A stretch of DNA of 64,000 nt from Natronorubrum sediminis (lineage in GTDB: Archaea > Halobacteriota > Halobacteria > Halobacteriales > Natrialbaceae). Made by a program: the position numbers and the translations under genes. Shown piece after piece: positions 29,513 to 37,935 of the stretch; the first letter of the stretch is position 1; each line of letters starts with the position of its first letter. Location of the stretch: assembly GCF_900108095.1 (NCBI RefSeq), contig NZ_FNWL01000004.1, forward strand, positions 1 through 64,000, in the 5' to 3' direction. The notes beneath the pieces were generated by a model that made no database searches, was not told the origin of the DNA, and was given only the letters and a program-made list of their open reading frames with translations.

Positions 29513-30688
29513 CTACGGAACCACGTCGGCCTCGACCTCGAGCACCGACGAGGCCGCCTCCCGGACGGCCTCGAGGTCGTCCGGTCGCGCGTAGACGCCC
29601 AGTCGCCAGATTTCGCTGGCACAGGCATCCAATCCGGCGACCAGCGACGATCGTTCCTCGAGTCGCCGGAGTTCGCCGTCCACGACGATTCGGGCCCGGG
29701 ATTCGGGCGAACTCGGTTCGGACGGACTGTCGACGATGACCGCAGCGGGATCGACGCCGGCTACGTCGGCGATTTCGCGCTCGAGGGCGCGCGTCCGGTC
29801 GTACTCGAGGCCGACGAATCGGTCGGCAACGCCGTCGCGTCGGGTCCAGACCGCCCGCTTGTAGAGTCGGCGTTCGCGCAGACGGGTCGAAAACTCGGCC
29901 GTCGGTGCGTGGTCCTCGAGGGTCGCGAGCAGTTCGGCGTCGGTCAGTCGGGCGAACCGTTCGGCCTCGACCGCTCCGTCGGCGAGGAGTCGCTCGCTCG
30001 CACGATCGAGCATCGCACCCGCGATTCGCGAGACGTGATGGCGGTAGACGGTCGCGTTCATCAGCGTCCGGGCGATCAGCGCGCTCTCGGCGGTTGCGAC
30101 GTCGTCCGCCTCGAGGGCGAGCGTCCCGTCGACGGTCTGGAGCGAGTACAGCAATCGCGCGTGATCGATGGTGCCGTAGGGAACTCCCGTGTGGTGGGCG
30201 TCTCGGACGAGGTAATCGAGTCGGTCGACGTCGAGCGGGCCGGAGACGAGTTCGCCGAAGGGGCCCCGGCCGTCGACGGTCGCCGCGACGGCTTCCGGGT
30301 CGAGACCCTGCGCCTCGAGGGTGTCTCCGAGATCGCTGTCGGTCAAGAACCACTCGATCTCGTCGTGGTGACGCCCGAGGTGACGCTCGATGGCGGCTTC
30401 GGTTTGGTGGCCGAAGGGACCGTGGCCGACGTCGTGGACCAGCGCCGCGGCGCGCAGGCGCTTGGCGAGGTCGGCCTCGAGTTCCAGTCGGTCGACGGCG
30501 CGCGAGGCGAGGTGGTAGACGCCGAGGCTGTGCTCGAAGCGAGTGTGGTTCGCGGAGGGATAGACGAGTTGAACCGTGCTCAACTGGCGGATCGACCGCA
30601 GTCGTTGCATCGCTGCGGTGTCGAGGAGCGCCTCGGCAGTCGGACCGAGTTCGATGTAGTCGTGGACGCTGTCCTTGATCATCGTCAT
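29513..30688 (-). CDS. HD domain phosphohydrolase
   Basis: The 391-residue protein has the HD signature: HTRFEHSLGVYHLA, then LVHDVGHGPFGHQTE, then a downstream Asp in LDVDRLDYLVRDAHHTG. This arrangement is that of the SAMHD1/dGTPase-like branch. It probably hydrolyses a (deoxy)nucleotide. ATG 30688 or 30682 (MIKDSVHDYIEL) are both possible starts; a frame further upstream is not supported. The C-terminal 150 residues are an acidic haloarchaeal extension. Confidence 0.9.
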   Translation of the reverse strand: MTMIKDSVHDYIELGPTAEALLDTAAMQRLRSIRQLSTVQLVYPSANHTRFEHSLGVYHLASRAVDRLELEADLAKRLRAAALVHDVGHGPFGHQTEAAIERHLGRHHDEIEWFLTDSDLGDTLEAQGLDPEAVAATVDGRGPFGELVSGPLDVDRLDYLVRDAHHTGVPYGTIDHARLLYSLQTVDGTLALEADDVATAESALIARTLMNATVYRHHVSRIAGAMLDRASERLLADGAVEAERFARLTDAELLATLEDHAPTAEFSTRLRERRLYKRAVWTRRDGVADRFVGLEYDRTRALEREIADVAGVDPAAVIVDSPSEPSSPESRARIVVDGELRRLEERSSLVAGLDACASEIWRLGVYARPDDLEAVREAASSVLEVEADVVP

Positions 30689-30833
30689 CTGCAGATGTGT
30701 AGACTCTCGAGGGGAACGTCTTAGACGCGATGGTTCGACGACAACTCGGTCGGATCCGTCGCATTCGCCAGCGATCGGCGGCCACACGCGTACACACTCG
30801 GTTCGGGCGTGCGACCGCCACCGATCCGCCCAC

Positions 30834-30886
30834 AGTATCAGTCGCTCGAGTTGTCGGTCCGCTACAGTACCAGTCGCTCGAGTTGG
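30834..30886. repeat. direct repeat at the end of the kinase gene
   Basis: ACAGTAYCAGTCGCTCGAGTTG occurs twice about 30 bases apart. The second copy contains the kinase gene's last codons and its stop, and the first is in the spacer. It looks like a short tandem duplication of the gene end. Confidence 0.7.
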
Positions 30887-31362
30887 TCGTGCGTTTCCTC
30901 GATCGTCTCCGAGTTGTCGATCACGACGTGTTCTCGCTCGAGCGGATCGAACGACTCTCGGAGGAGCATGTGCTGTTCGAATTCGGCGTCGCTGATCGTC
31001 TCCGTCCGACTCTCGATTCGCTCTTTGACGACCTCGAGTGCACAGGTCACGTGAACGAAGCGGATTTCGGCATCGGCCTCCGCTGCGACGGTCGCCGCCG
31101 CATCGCGGGTCTCTTTCGACTGGAACGTCGCGTCGAGGACGACGTGTTCGTCGGCCTCGAGGGTGTTACGTCCGCGCGAGAGGAGTTCCTCGTACGTCGC
31201 GGCGCTCTCATCGGCGGTGTACGACGGGTCGGAGAACAGCTGTTTTCGAACCGCGTCACTGCGATATCGCGTCGCCGGGAATCGATCCGCCGTGTACGAC
31301 GACGCCATCGACTTGCCGACGCCCGGGAGCCCGCAGTAGACGAGGAGCGTGGGGCGAGTCAC
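30862..31362 (-). CDS. AAA-type P-loop kinase
   Basis: The 166-residue protein starts with a Walker A motif (YCGLPGVGKS) and has VVLDATF, a Walker B-like strand, followed by an arginine-containing lid (ESRTETISDAEF). It belongs to the predicted small kinases related to zeta toxin and polynucleotide kinase (COG0645-like). The substrate is unknown. No antitoxin gene is adjacent, so a toxin role is not supported. Confidence 0.85.
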   Translation of the reverse strand: MTRPTLLVYCGLPGVGKSMASSYTADRFPATRYRSDAVRKQLFSDPSYTADESAATYEELLSRGRNTLEADEHVVLDATFQSKETRDAAATVAAEADAEIRFVHVTCALEVVKERIESRTETISDAEFEQHMLLRESFDPLEREHVVIDNSETIEETHDQLERLVL

Positions 31363-31550
31363 GGGCGCTAGTGAGGGAAACGGCTACTAAACCGGTCCGG
31401 TTCTCGAGTGCGTCCACCCGACTCGAGCGACCGCGACAGAGATGTCGACGATCCGAAATCGATAGCAGGCTCGCGGATGTAACACACGATTCAACCGCAA
31501 CTTGAATGGACATAGACATATGTCGACGGACGGTACGCAACTATCATTAT

Positions 31551-31558
31551 TTTTATAG
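31551..31558 (+). promoter_or_regulatory. TATA box of the phnD-type gene
   Basis: TTTTATAG lies 23-30 bases upstream of the ATG at 31581 in an AT-rich stretch. This spacing gives a leaderless mRNA, a common haloarchaeal arrangement. Confidence 0.6.
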
Positions 31559-31580
31559 TGTCCGAATCCTCGTACTACAT

Positions 31581-32585
31581 ATGCCGGAACACACGCGCGG
31601 TGGGAGTGGCACGCGACGAACGTTTTTGAAAACGACTGGTGCAATCTCGCTCGCCGGACTGGCGGGTTGTTTGAGCGAAACCGACCACGGAATTCGGTTC
31701 ATCCTCAACCCGGCTGAAGAGCAGACCGACATCGTCGAAGAGTACACGCCGATGAAGGAGTACCTCGAGGACGAAACCGGCGAGGAGATCGACCTCGAGC
31801 CGGCGGGAAGCTACGTCGAAACGCTCGAAGCGCTCGAGACCGAGCAGGGAGAGCTCGCCGACACCTCGCCGACGGGCGTCCCCGGCGGAGACGGGTTCGC
31901 GGACGTCATCGGGATGCGAACGGCGTTCGGCGGGAATCAGTACTTCTCGACGATCGTGACGCTTCCAGACAGCGATATCGAGGAACTCGCAGACCTCGAC
32001 GGCGAGCAGATCGCCGTCGGAGCCCAACTCTCGGTGAGCGGAACGCTCGTGCCGGCGCTGATGCTGCAGGACGCAGGCCTCGATATCGGCGATTTCCCGA
32101 ACACGCAGGACGCGCCCGATCTGGACATCAACGTCGCTGACGATCACGATACGGCGCGCCAACAGTTAGAGGACGATCCGGACATCGTCGCGGCGACGAC
32201 GGGTGCATTCGCATCCGCGCCACAGATTCCACAGGAGCAGTTCGACGAGTACGAGGAGTTCGTCGAACACTCGGCCGAGTACGAGGGTGCCGGCAGCGAC
32301 ATCGACGACGACGACAATCCAGAACTGCGACTGCTCGACGTCTCGGAATCGCTGACTCGAGCCCCGATCATGGCTCGAAGCAACTGGGACGATCCAGCCC
32401 GCGACGAGATCGAACAGGCGCTGATCGACGCCGAAGAGGAGGACCTCATTCCGGAGGGAACCGACGAAGACCTCGAACTCTGGTTTACGGGTATCGACGA
32501 AGCCGACCGCGACGACTACGAGTACGTCGACGAGGTCTTCGACGACCTCGGCCTCGAGTTCGAGGACTTCGACGACGAGGACTAA
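31581..32585 (+). CDS. phnD: phosphate/phosphonate-type ABC transporter, binding lipoprotein
   Basis: The 334-residue protein has a twin-arginine motif (TRRTFLKTTG) and a lipobox at Cys30, so it is exported and lipid-anchored. The rest is a PhnD-type solute-binding protein: EYTPMKEYLEDETG at the start of the fold, then SGTLVPALMLQDAG. The C-terminal tail is extremely acidic. It is followed 72 bases later by an ATPase and then a permease gene. The substrate may be phosphonate, phosphite or phosphate; no C-P lyase or phosphite dehydrogenase gene is nearby. Confidence 0.9.
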   Translation: MPEHTRGGSGTRRTFLKTTGAISLAGLAGCLSETDHGIRFILNPAEEQTDIVEEYTPMKEYLEDETGEEIDLEPAGSYVETLEALETEQGELADTSPTGVPGGDGFADVIGMRTAFGGNQYFSTIVTLPDSDIEELADLDGEQIAVGAQLSVSGTLVPALMLQDAGLDIGDFPNTQDAPDLDINVADDHDTARQQLEDDPDIVAATTGAFASAPQIPQEQFDEYEEFVEHSAEYEGAGSDIDDDDNPELRLLDVSESLTRAPIMARSNWDDPARDEIEQALIDAEEEDLIPEGTDEDLELWFTGIDEADRDDYEYVDEVFDDLGLEFEDFDDED

Positions 32586-32657
32586 CCGGTTGGTACCGTC
32601 CGCGGATTTCGACGGCGATTAAACAGGCAGCCAGCAATACTAGATAGAGAGTACAAA

Positions 32658-33431
32658 ATGGCCGGCATTCGTGTAGAGAACCTTACCAAAGAGTACGGGG
32701 ACACGGTCGCACTCGATAACGTCTCGTTCGAAATCCACGAGGGAGAGTTCACCGTCGTTCTCGGAATCTCGGGATCGGGGAAATCAACCCTTCTCAGGTG
32801 TGTCAACGGGCTTACGAAGCCCACGGATGGACAGGTTGTTATCCAGGACGGACCAGTCGTCTCACCTCGAGAAGAGATCGCGATGGTGTTTCAACAACAC
32901 AACATCATCGGCGGAATGAGCGCGTACTCGAACGCGCTTAGTGGCGCACTGGGACGGAACGGACTGACGACGAGCCTCCTTCGAACTCACGACCGGGAGG
33001 ACAAATTGCAAGCGCTCGACGCCCTCGAAACCGTCGGGCTGCTCGACGAAGCCGAACAGCGCGCCGGACAGATGAGCGGCGGACAACAACAGCGCGTCGG
33101 AATCGCCCGCGCGCTCGTTCAGAACCCGAATATTATTCTGGCCGACGAGCCAGTTGCGAGCCTCGATCCGGGAAGCGCTCAGGACGTGATGCGGTATCTC
33201 CTCGAGGCGGCCGACGAGCGAGGGTTGACGGCGATGATCAGCCTCCACCAGGTCAACCTCGCTCGCCAGTTCGGACAGCGGTTTATCGGCCTCGCTGACG
33301 GGCAACTCGTCTTCGACGGCTATCGCGACGACCTCACGTTCGACGTGATCGACGACATCTACGGCGGTATCGATATGGAACAGTTCCTCTCTGGAGACGA
33401 CACCGAGACCACGACCGAGGCGGTACGATGA
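32658..33431 (+). CDS. phnC: phosphonate-type ABC transporter ATP-binding protein
   Basis: The 257-residue ATPase has Walker A GISGSGKST, the Q-loop MVFQQHN, the signature MSGGQQQRVGIAR, Walker B IILADEPVASLD and the switch His in SLHQVN. The PhnC-type segment AYSNALSGALGRNGLTTSLL is also present. Its stop overlaps the permease start (ATGA), so both are made together. Confidence 0.95.
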   Translation: MAGIRVENLTKEYGDTVALDNVSFEIHEGEFTVVLGISGSGKSTLLRCVNGLTKPTDGQVVIQDGPVVSPREEIAMVFQQHNIIGGMSAYSNALSGALGRNGLTTSLLRTHDREDKLQALDALETVGLLDEAEQRAGQMSGGQQQRVGIARALVQNPNIILADEPVASLDPGSAQDVMRYLLEAADERGLTAMISLHQVNLARQFGQRFIGLADGQLVFDGYRDDLTFDVIDDIYGGIDMEQFLSGDDTETTTEAVR

Positions 33432-34315
33432 GTACGGATTCCACGCTCGAGCGGCGCCTCGAGAAGATCAAACTGACGCGCCGGATTCGGTGGGTTACGT
33501 ACGCGTTTCTGGCGGTCGCCTTCGCCGCCGCGTTCTACGGCTCGCTGCTGTTGGTCAACTTCTCGGTCGGTGACCTCGTCAACCAGATGCCGACGTTCAT
33601 CGATCGGGTCCAGCAGTATAACCCGAACTGGGAATTCATCAGTGAGGCGAACCTCTTCCGCGAGTCGGGCATTACGCTCGCAATCGGCTTCGCCGGAACG
33701 GTCATGGGCATACCGTTCGCGTTGCTACTCGGCGTCCTCGGAAGCGGACGGGTCATGCCGTTCCCGTTTAACTTCCTGTTCAGGACGATCATGGGCATTT
33801 CACGGGCGATTCCGGCGTTGATCTGGTTCCTGATCTTCGTCCCCCTTGCCGGGCTGACGGCCGTGACGGCGACGATTGCTATCGCGGTGAGCACGGTCGG
33901 CAACCTCGGCCGACTGTTCACGGACGAACTCGAGGAGGTCAAAACGGGGCCGATCGAAGCGATGGAAACGACGGGAGCATCTCGGTCTCAGACCGTCGTA
34001 TTCGGAATGCTCAGCCAGGTCAAGACGTCGTTCATCGCGTGGACGCTGTACATCTTCGAGGTGAACGTCCGGCAGGCCGTCACGCTCGGACTGCTCGGCG
34101 GTGGCGGTATCGGCTACATCATCCAGGCTCGACAGGGAATGCGGGCCTACGGGGACATGATGGCCGGTATCGTCGTCGTCCTCGTCCTGATCGTCCTCGT
34201 GGAGATGGCCAGCCAGCAGCTCCGATCCTACCTCCGCGACGACGAAGAGGCCGACGGACTGGTCGAACTCGTCCTCGGACTCCCACAACGGATGGCCGAA
34301 TCGGTGCTCAAGTAA
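33428..34315 (+). CDS. phnE: phosphonate-type ABC transporter permease
   Basis: The 295-residue protein has about six transmembrane segments and the ABC permease coupling loop (EAMETTGASRSQTVVFGMLSQV). The N-terminal region before the first helix is cytoplasmic and basic. It has the PhnE layout and completes the set phnD-phnC-phnE with a single permease, which would act as a homodimer. Confidence 0.93.
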   Translation: MSTDSTLERRLEKIKLTRRIRWVTYAFLAVAFAAAFYGSLLLVNFSVGDLVNQMPTFIDRVQQYNPNWEFISEANLFRESGITLAIGFAGTVMGIPFALLLGVLGSGRVMPFPFNFLFRTIMGISRAIPALIWFLIFVPLAGLTAVTATIAIAVSTVGNLGRLFTDELEEVKTGPIEAMETTGASRSQTVVFGMLSQVKTSFIAWTLYIFEVNVRQAVTLGLLGGGGIGYIIQARQGMRAYGDMMAGIVVVLVLIVLVEMASQQLRSYLRDDEEADGLVELVLGLPQRMAESVLK

Positions 34316-34351
34316 CGCCGCGATTTTCTTCTCCGTTTTCCGCCGAGCCAG

Positions 34352-35083
34352 CTACTCCGCTCGACTCGAGTGCGTCTCACAGCCGAGCGCTCGAGCGCGC
34401 TGGACGAACAACTCGGCGACGTCATCTTCCTGCTCGAGGACGGGAGGTTCGCACTCGAGGGCCTGTCTCTCGTGGTCGCCGTTCGGGAGGTACCGCGCGA
34501 GTTCGTCCCGACCGACGGCGCTGTCGGCCGCCTCAACCAGCCGTCCGTCGGCACTCGAGAGGTCGATTTCGAACGCGTCGCGAACCGTCGCGGCGAGGTC
34601 GGCTTCGACACGGGTGTAGCCCGGAAGACTTCGCTTGACCGGCGCGGGGACGTCCGCCAGGTACGCCTCGGTGGCGTCGTGGAGGAGCCCCCACCGGATC
34701 GCGTCTCGACTACCCCCGCGCGCTTCGACCTCGTGGCTCACGTGAACCGAGTGACGAGCGACGCTGTAGAACTCCGTCCCCTGGCCCGCAAACCGGGTGA
34801 GATTGGAGAGTGCGTGAGCAATGTCGTCGAGCGAAACGGCGTCGGGATCGGCCTCGAGGGGCGTGATCCGTCCGCCGGTTCGCGTGTCGATCGTCCCGTG
34901 GCCGCCGTTCGCCTCGGCGAGGAGTGCCTGCAGTTCGCCCGCGACGGCTTCGACTCGAGTCCGAAGAGCCGACCCGCCCTCGTGACTCGTCCGCTGCGTT
35001 CGTCTAAGCGTGGCGAGTTCGTCCTCGAGTGCCTCGAGTCGTCGCTCGAGAGAGCCGTTCTCGTCGCCGTCGAGACCGTTCAT
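34352..35083 (-). CDS. HD domain protein (YfbR/5'-deoxynucleotidase-like)
   Basis: The 243-residue protein begins with a predicted coiled coil (about 10-60, heptad-like LERRLEALEDELATLRR). An HD hydrolase domain follows: HSVHVSHEV, LLHDATEAYLADVPAPVK with H135-D136, and a later Asp in VEAADSAVGRDELARYL. The catalytic part resembles YfbR-type nucleotidases and similar phage enzymes. ATG 35083 is chosen because an upstream extension lacks the coiled coil's composition. The combination with an N-terminal coiled coil is unusual. Confidence 0.85.
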   Translation of the reverse strand: MNGLDGDENGSLERRLEALEDELATLRRTQRTSHEGGSALRTRVEAVAGELQALLAEANGGHGTIDTRTGGRITPLEADPDAVSLDDIAHALSNLTRFAGQGTEFYSVARHSVHVSHEVEARGGSRDAIRWGLLHDATEAYLADVPAPVKRSLPGYTRVEADLAATVRDAFEIDLSSADGRLVEAADSAVGRDELARYLPNGDHERQALECEPPVLEQEDDVAELFVQRARALGCETHSSRAE

Positions 35084-35124
35084 AGGCTGACGTTCAGCGT
35101 AGATTAACAAAAGCGATCCGTTGA

Positions 35125-35835
35125 ATGACGGCTGCATTACGCAAGGAAAACACACACCCGACTCGAACGCGTGCTCTCGTCAGTACCGTGTTCGACGGAC
35201 GCGAGACGATTCGAGCCCCATCGAGTGCACACCGACGAGCGGTCGTTCTCAGCGTCGGCGCGATAGCACTGACGCCGTTGAGCGGCTGTCTCGAGGGAAC
35301 CGATCCCGGGTCGGACGGCGACGACGACAGCGACGACGCTGCGCGCGAGGCGTCGTCCGACGAGGTCGAGACGATCGACGCGACGGGGAGCACGGCGGGA
35401 ACGGTCGCCGTCCCGGCAGCCGAACGGATCCAACTCGTCAACTTCACGCGGCGACTGTGTCCGACCAGCGAGGGGCTACTGACGGAGATCGACGACGCTC
35501 GCGCGGAGCTCGCCGAATCCGAGTCGATCGAGGCCGACGAAACCGTCGACACGCTCTCCGTGATCGACGGCGACAGCGACGAACGACCTACAGAGGAGGA
35601 ACTGGCCGAGTGGTGGGACGACCACGACGGCGACTGGCCGATCGGGTTCGACGACGACGGCTCGCTCTCCGACGCGCTCGAGATAGCCGTTCGCCCGACG
35701 ACGGTCGTCCTCGACGACGCCGGGACGGTTCACTGGCGAACCGAAGGCGACACGAGCGCGAGTAATCTCGTCAGCGCCGTCGAAACGGCACTCGAGGGCA
35801 GTAGTGACGGCGGTGACGGCGACGGCGAAACGTGA
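35125..35835 (+). CDS. exported thioredoxin-like lipoprotein
   Basis: The protein of up to 236 residues has a signal region (HRRAVVLSVGAIALTPLSGC) with the lipobox Cys at 55, so the true start may be one of the later codons. After an acidic linker it shows VNFTRRLCPTSEGLLTEIDDARAEL, as in SCO1/TlpA-like thioredoxin folds, but with only one Cys. A later VRPTTVVLDDAG matches the cis-Pro strand of that fold. It may bind copper or interact with redox partners; this is uncertain. Its 3' end is followed by the TATA box of the next gene. Confidence 0.75.
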   Translation: MTAALRKENTHPTRTRALVSTVFDGRETIRAPSSAHRRAVVLSVGAIALTPLSGCLEGTDPGSDGDDDSDDAAREASSDEVETIDATGSTAGTVAVPAAERIQLVNFTRRLCPTSEGLLTEIDDARAELAESESIEADETVDTLSVIDGDSDERPTEEELAEWWDDHDGDWPIGFDDDGSLSDALEIAVRPTTVVLDDAGTVHWRTEGDTSASNLVSAVETALEGSSDGGDGDGET

Positions 35836-35871
35836 CAAATTGACGATCCGATACGCTTCGCTCGTCCTCGA

Positions 35872-35879
35872 GTTTAAAT
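35872..35879 (+). promoter_or_regulatory. TATA box of the DUF91/zinc-finger gene
   Basis: GTTTAAAT lies 24-31 bases before the ATG at 35903. This supports that start and a leaderless transcript. Confidence 0.65.
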
Positions 35880-35902
35880 ACGAACGGGCGGCCAACCGTG
35901 GC

Positions 35903-36679
35903 ATGATCGACGACGCGATTCGCGTGCTCGCGGGTGACTGTACCGTCATTGCCGAGTCCGACGACCGCGAGGAGTACCGCGGACGGGTGACCACCATCGT
36001 CAAACCCGACAAAACCGTCTTGGTCCACGACAGCGACGGCTACCAGCCCGTCGCGTGGCTCACCCGAGCCGACAGCGTCTCGAGCGACCGCGCGGGCGAC
36101 TTCACGCTGGTCGCGAAAAAAGACACGCAGACGCTGCGAATTGCCGCCCACGATCAGGACGGCTTCGCGAACTATCCAGTCTCTCGAGCGGGAACGCCGA
36201 TCGGATACTGTCCGGCGTGTGAGGGCGCACTCGTGCGCTCGAACGGCGTCCACTGCGTCAGTTGTGAAACCCGCTACGCCATCCCCTCGGATGCGACGAT
36301 CCGCGACGAGCACAGCGACTGTGCGTGTGGGTTACCCCGAATGCGCGTCGAGCGCGGCCTCGCGTTCGACATCTGTCTCGATCGGGACTGTGAGTCCCTC
36401 GACGAGGCCGTTTCGACGGCCTTCGACCGCGAGTGGGAGTGCCCGGCGAATGACTGCGACGGCGACCTCCGAATCCTCCGTCGCGGCGGCCTCATCGCCG
36501 GCTGCGAACACTACCCCGACTGCGACACCGGCTTCGTCGTTCCTACCGGCGTCGTCGACGGCGAGTGTGCCTGCGGGCTGCCCACCTTCGAAACGCGCAG
36601 CGGAACGCGCTGTCTCGACGCGACCTGCGAGCAGGTCCGAACACGGACGCTCGAGGCCGAGTCCACGGCCGATGATTAA
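35903..36679 (+). CDS. DUF91 (NucS-like N-terminal domain) protein with zinc ribbons
   Basis: The 258-residue protein has an N-terminal beta-rich DUF91/NucS-like DNA-binding domain (about 1-105: AGDCTVIAESDDREEYRGRVTTIVKPDKTVLVHD). Four Cys-rich modules follow: CPAC...CVSC, CACG...CLDRDC, CPANDC...CEHYPDC and CACG...CLDATC. The third resembles topoisomerase I zinc ribbons (CEHYPDCD). The NucS nuclease domain itself is missing, so it probably binds DNA or RNA without cutting it. The gene is followed by endA. Role unknown. Confidence 0.82.
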   Translation: MIDDAIRVLAGDCTVIAESDDREEYRGRVTTIVKPDKTVLVHDSDGYQPVAWLTRADSVSSDRAGDFTLVAKKDTQTLRIAAHDQDGFANYPVSRAGTPIGYCPACEGALVRSNGVHCVSCETRYAIPSDATIRDEHSDCACGLPRMRVERGLAFDICLDRDCESLDEAVSTAFDREWECPANDCDGDLRILRRGGLIAGCEHYPDCDTGFVVPTGVVDGECACGLPTFETRSGTRCLDATCEQVRTRTLEAESTADD

Positions 36680-36801
36680 CGAGCGGATGAGCGGCGAGCA
36701 ACACAGCTACCGGTCGAGTGAGCGTCGGGCAGCACGAACTCGAGGCGTCCTCGGCGAGAATCGATCCGCACGCACTTAATCCCGCACGCCAAAAGCCGGG
36801 T

Positions 36802-37860
36802 ATGGGACTCGAGGGGCGATTCGACGAGGACGCTGGCGTTATCCGCGTCGGCAGTGACGCACGCCAGCGCTATCACGACTCGCGAGGCTACGGCTATCCA
36901 CTCGAGGGCAACGAGATCGCCCTCGCACCCGTCGAGGCGGCACACCTGCTCTACCGCGGAGACCTCGACGCGGTCGTCGACTCGAGCGGGAATCGACTAA
37001 ACTTTCGCTCGTTCGCGGCCCGCGAACCGGGCGAGCGTTTCGGCGTTCGGTTTCTCGTCTACGCAGACCTCCGCTCACGAGGGTTCTACCTCTCGCCGGC
37101 CGCGGAGCCGTGGATCGACGCGCCGCCGGAGGGACCGACGGACTTCGCCGTCTTTCCTCGCGGCAAGGGGCCGGGAGACGGCGAAATCGAGCACGCCCTC
37201 CGCGTGATCAGTGAGCGAACCGACGTGCCGGCAACTGATCTCGAGGACGGCGTGCTCGCCGTCGTCGACGAAGAGAGCGAGATTACGTACTTCGACGTCT
37301 CACCGCGGGATCCGACGGGGTCGTCGAATCCAGATTCGTCGTTGCCGAACAACTGCGAGGCCGACCTGCTGACCGACCGAGTTATCGTCTGGGAGCCACC
37401 ACGCGACCTCTACGAAGCCACGTTCTACGGCCAGCCACTCGAGGGCCGAGAGTACGAGGAACCGACGCTACAGTGTTCGTTGCTCGAGGCGACCTATCTC
37501 GCCGAACGCGACGCGATCGATCTCGAGGTGGAGACGCTGCGAGCGCGCGGCGAAGCCGTCGAGGGCGAACGATTCGGGCGTCGACTAGCGGTGTACACCG
37601 AACTGCGCGAACGAGAGATCGTCCCCAAAACGGGCTACAAGTTCGGCGCGGACTTTCGAACGTACGCCGACGTGGAGTCGGTCGAGAACCTCGGCCACTC
37701 CGAACTCTTGATTCGGGTCCATCCCGACGATCACGTCTTCGAGCCGCGAGATCTCGCACTCGACGTTCGCCTCGCCCACGGCGTCCGTAAGACGATGGTG
37801 TTCGCGCTGGTCGACGACGGCGAAATCGAGTGGTGGTCGCTCGAGCGATTGACGCCCTGA
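36802..37860 (+). CDS. endA: tRNA-splicing endonuclease
   Basis: The 352-residue protein is the fused two-repeat form of archaeal EndA found in haloarchaea. The second repeat carries the catalytic Tyr (TGYKFGADFRTY), His (LGHSELLIRV) and Lys (GVRKTMVFAL). The first repeat is degenerate. The enzyme cuts bulge-helix-bulge motifs in pre-tRNAs and pre-rRNAs, so it should also process the rRNA operon of this window. The ATG follows a TATA-like TTAATC by about 25 bases. Confidence 0.95.
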   Translation: MGLEGRFDEDAGVIRVGSDARQRYHDSRGYGYPLEGNEIALAPVEAAHLLYRGDLDAVVDSSGNRLNFRSFAAREPGERFGVRFLVYADLRSRGFYLSPAAEPWIDAPPEGPTDFAVFPRGKGPGDGEIEHALRVISERTDVPATDLEDGVLAVVDEESEITYFDVSPRDPTGSSNPDSSLPNNCEADLLTDRVIVWEPPRDLYEATFYGQPLEGREYEEPTLQCSLLEATYLAERDAIDLEVETLRARGEAVEGERFGRRLAVYTELREREIVPKTGYKFGADFRTYADVESVENLGHSELLIRVHPDDHVFEPRDLALDVRLAHGVRKTMVFALVDDGEIEWWSLERLTP

Positions 37861-37935
37861 AGCGACTCGAGGCCTTACGGAAGCTGTTTCGGCGCGAGCG
37901 CAACCATAAAAACCCCGACGGCCGAGCATGGGAGC

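Noticed and set aside
30862..31362. Zeta-type toxin of a toxin-antitoxin pair
   Set aside because: No small antitoxin gene is adjacent, and the protein equally fits general predicted kinases.
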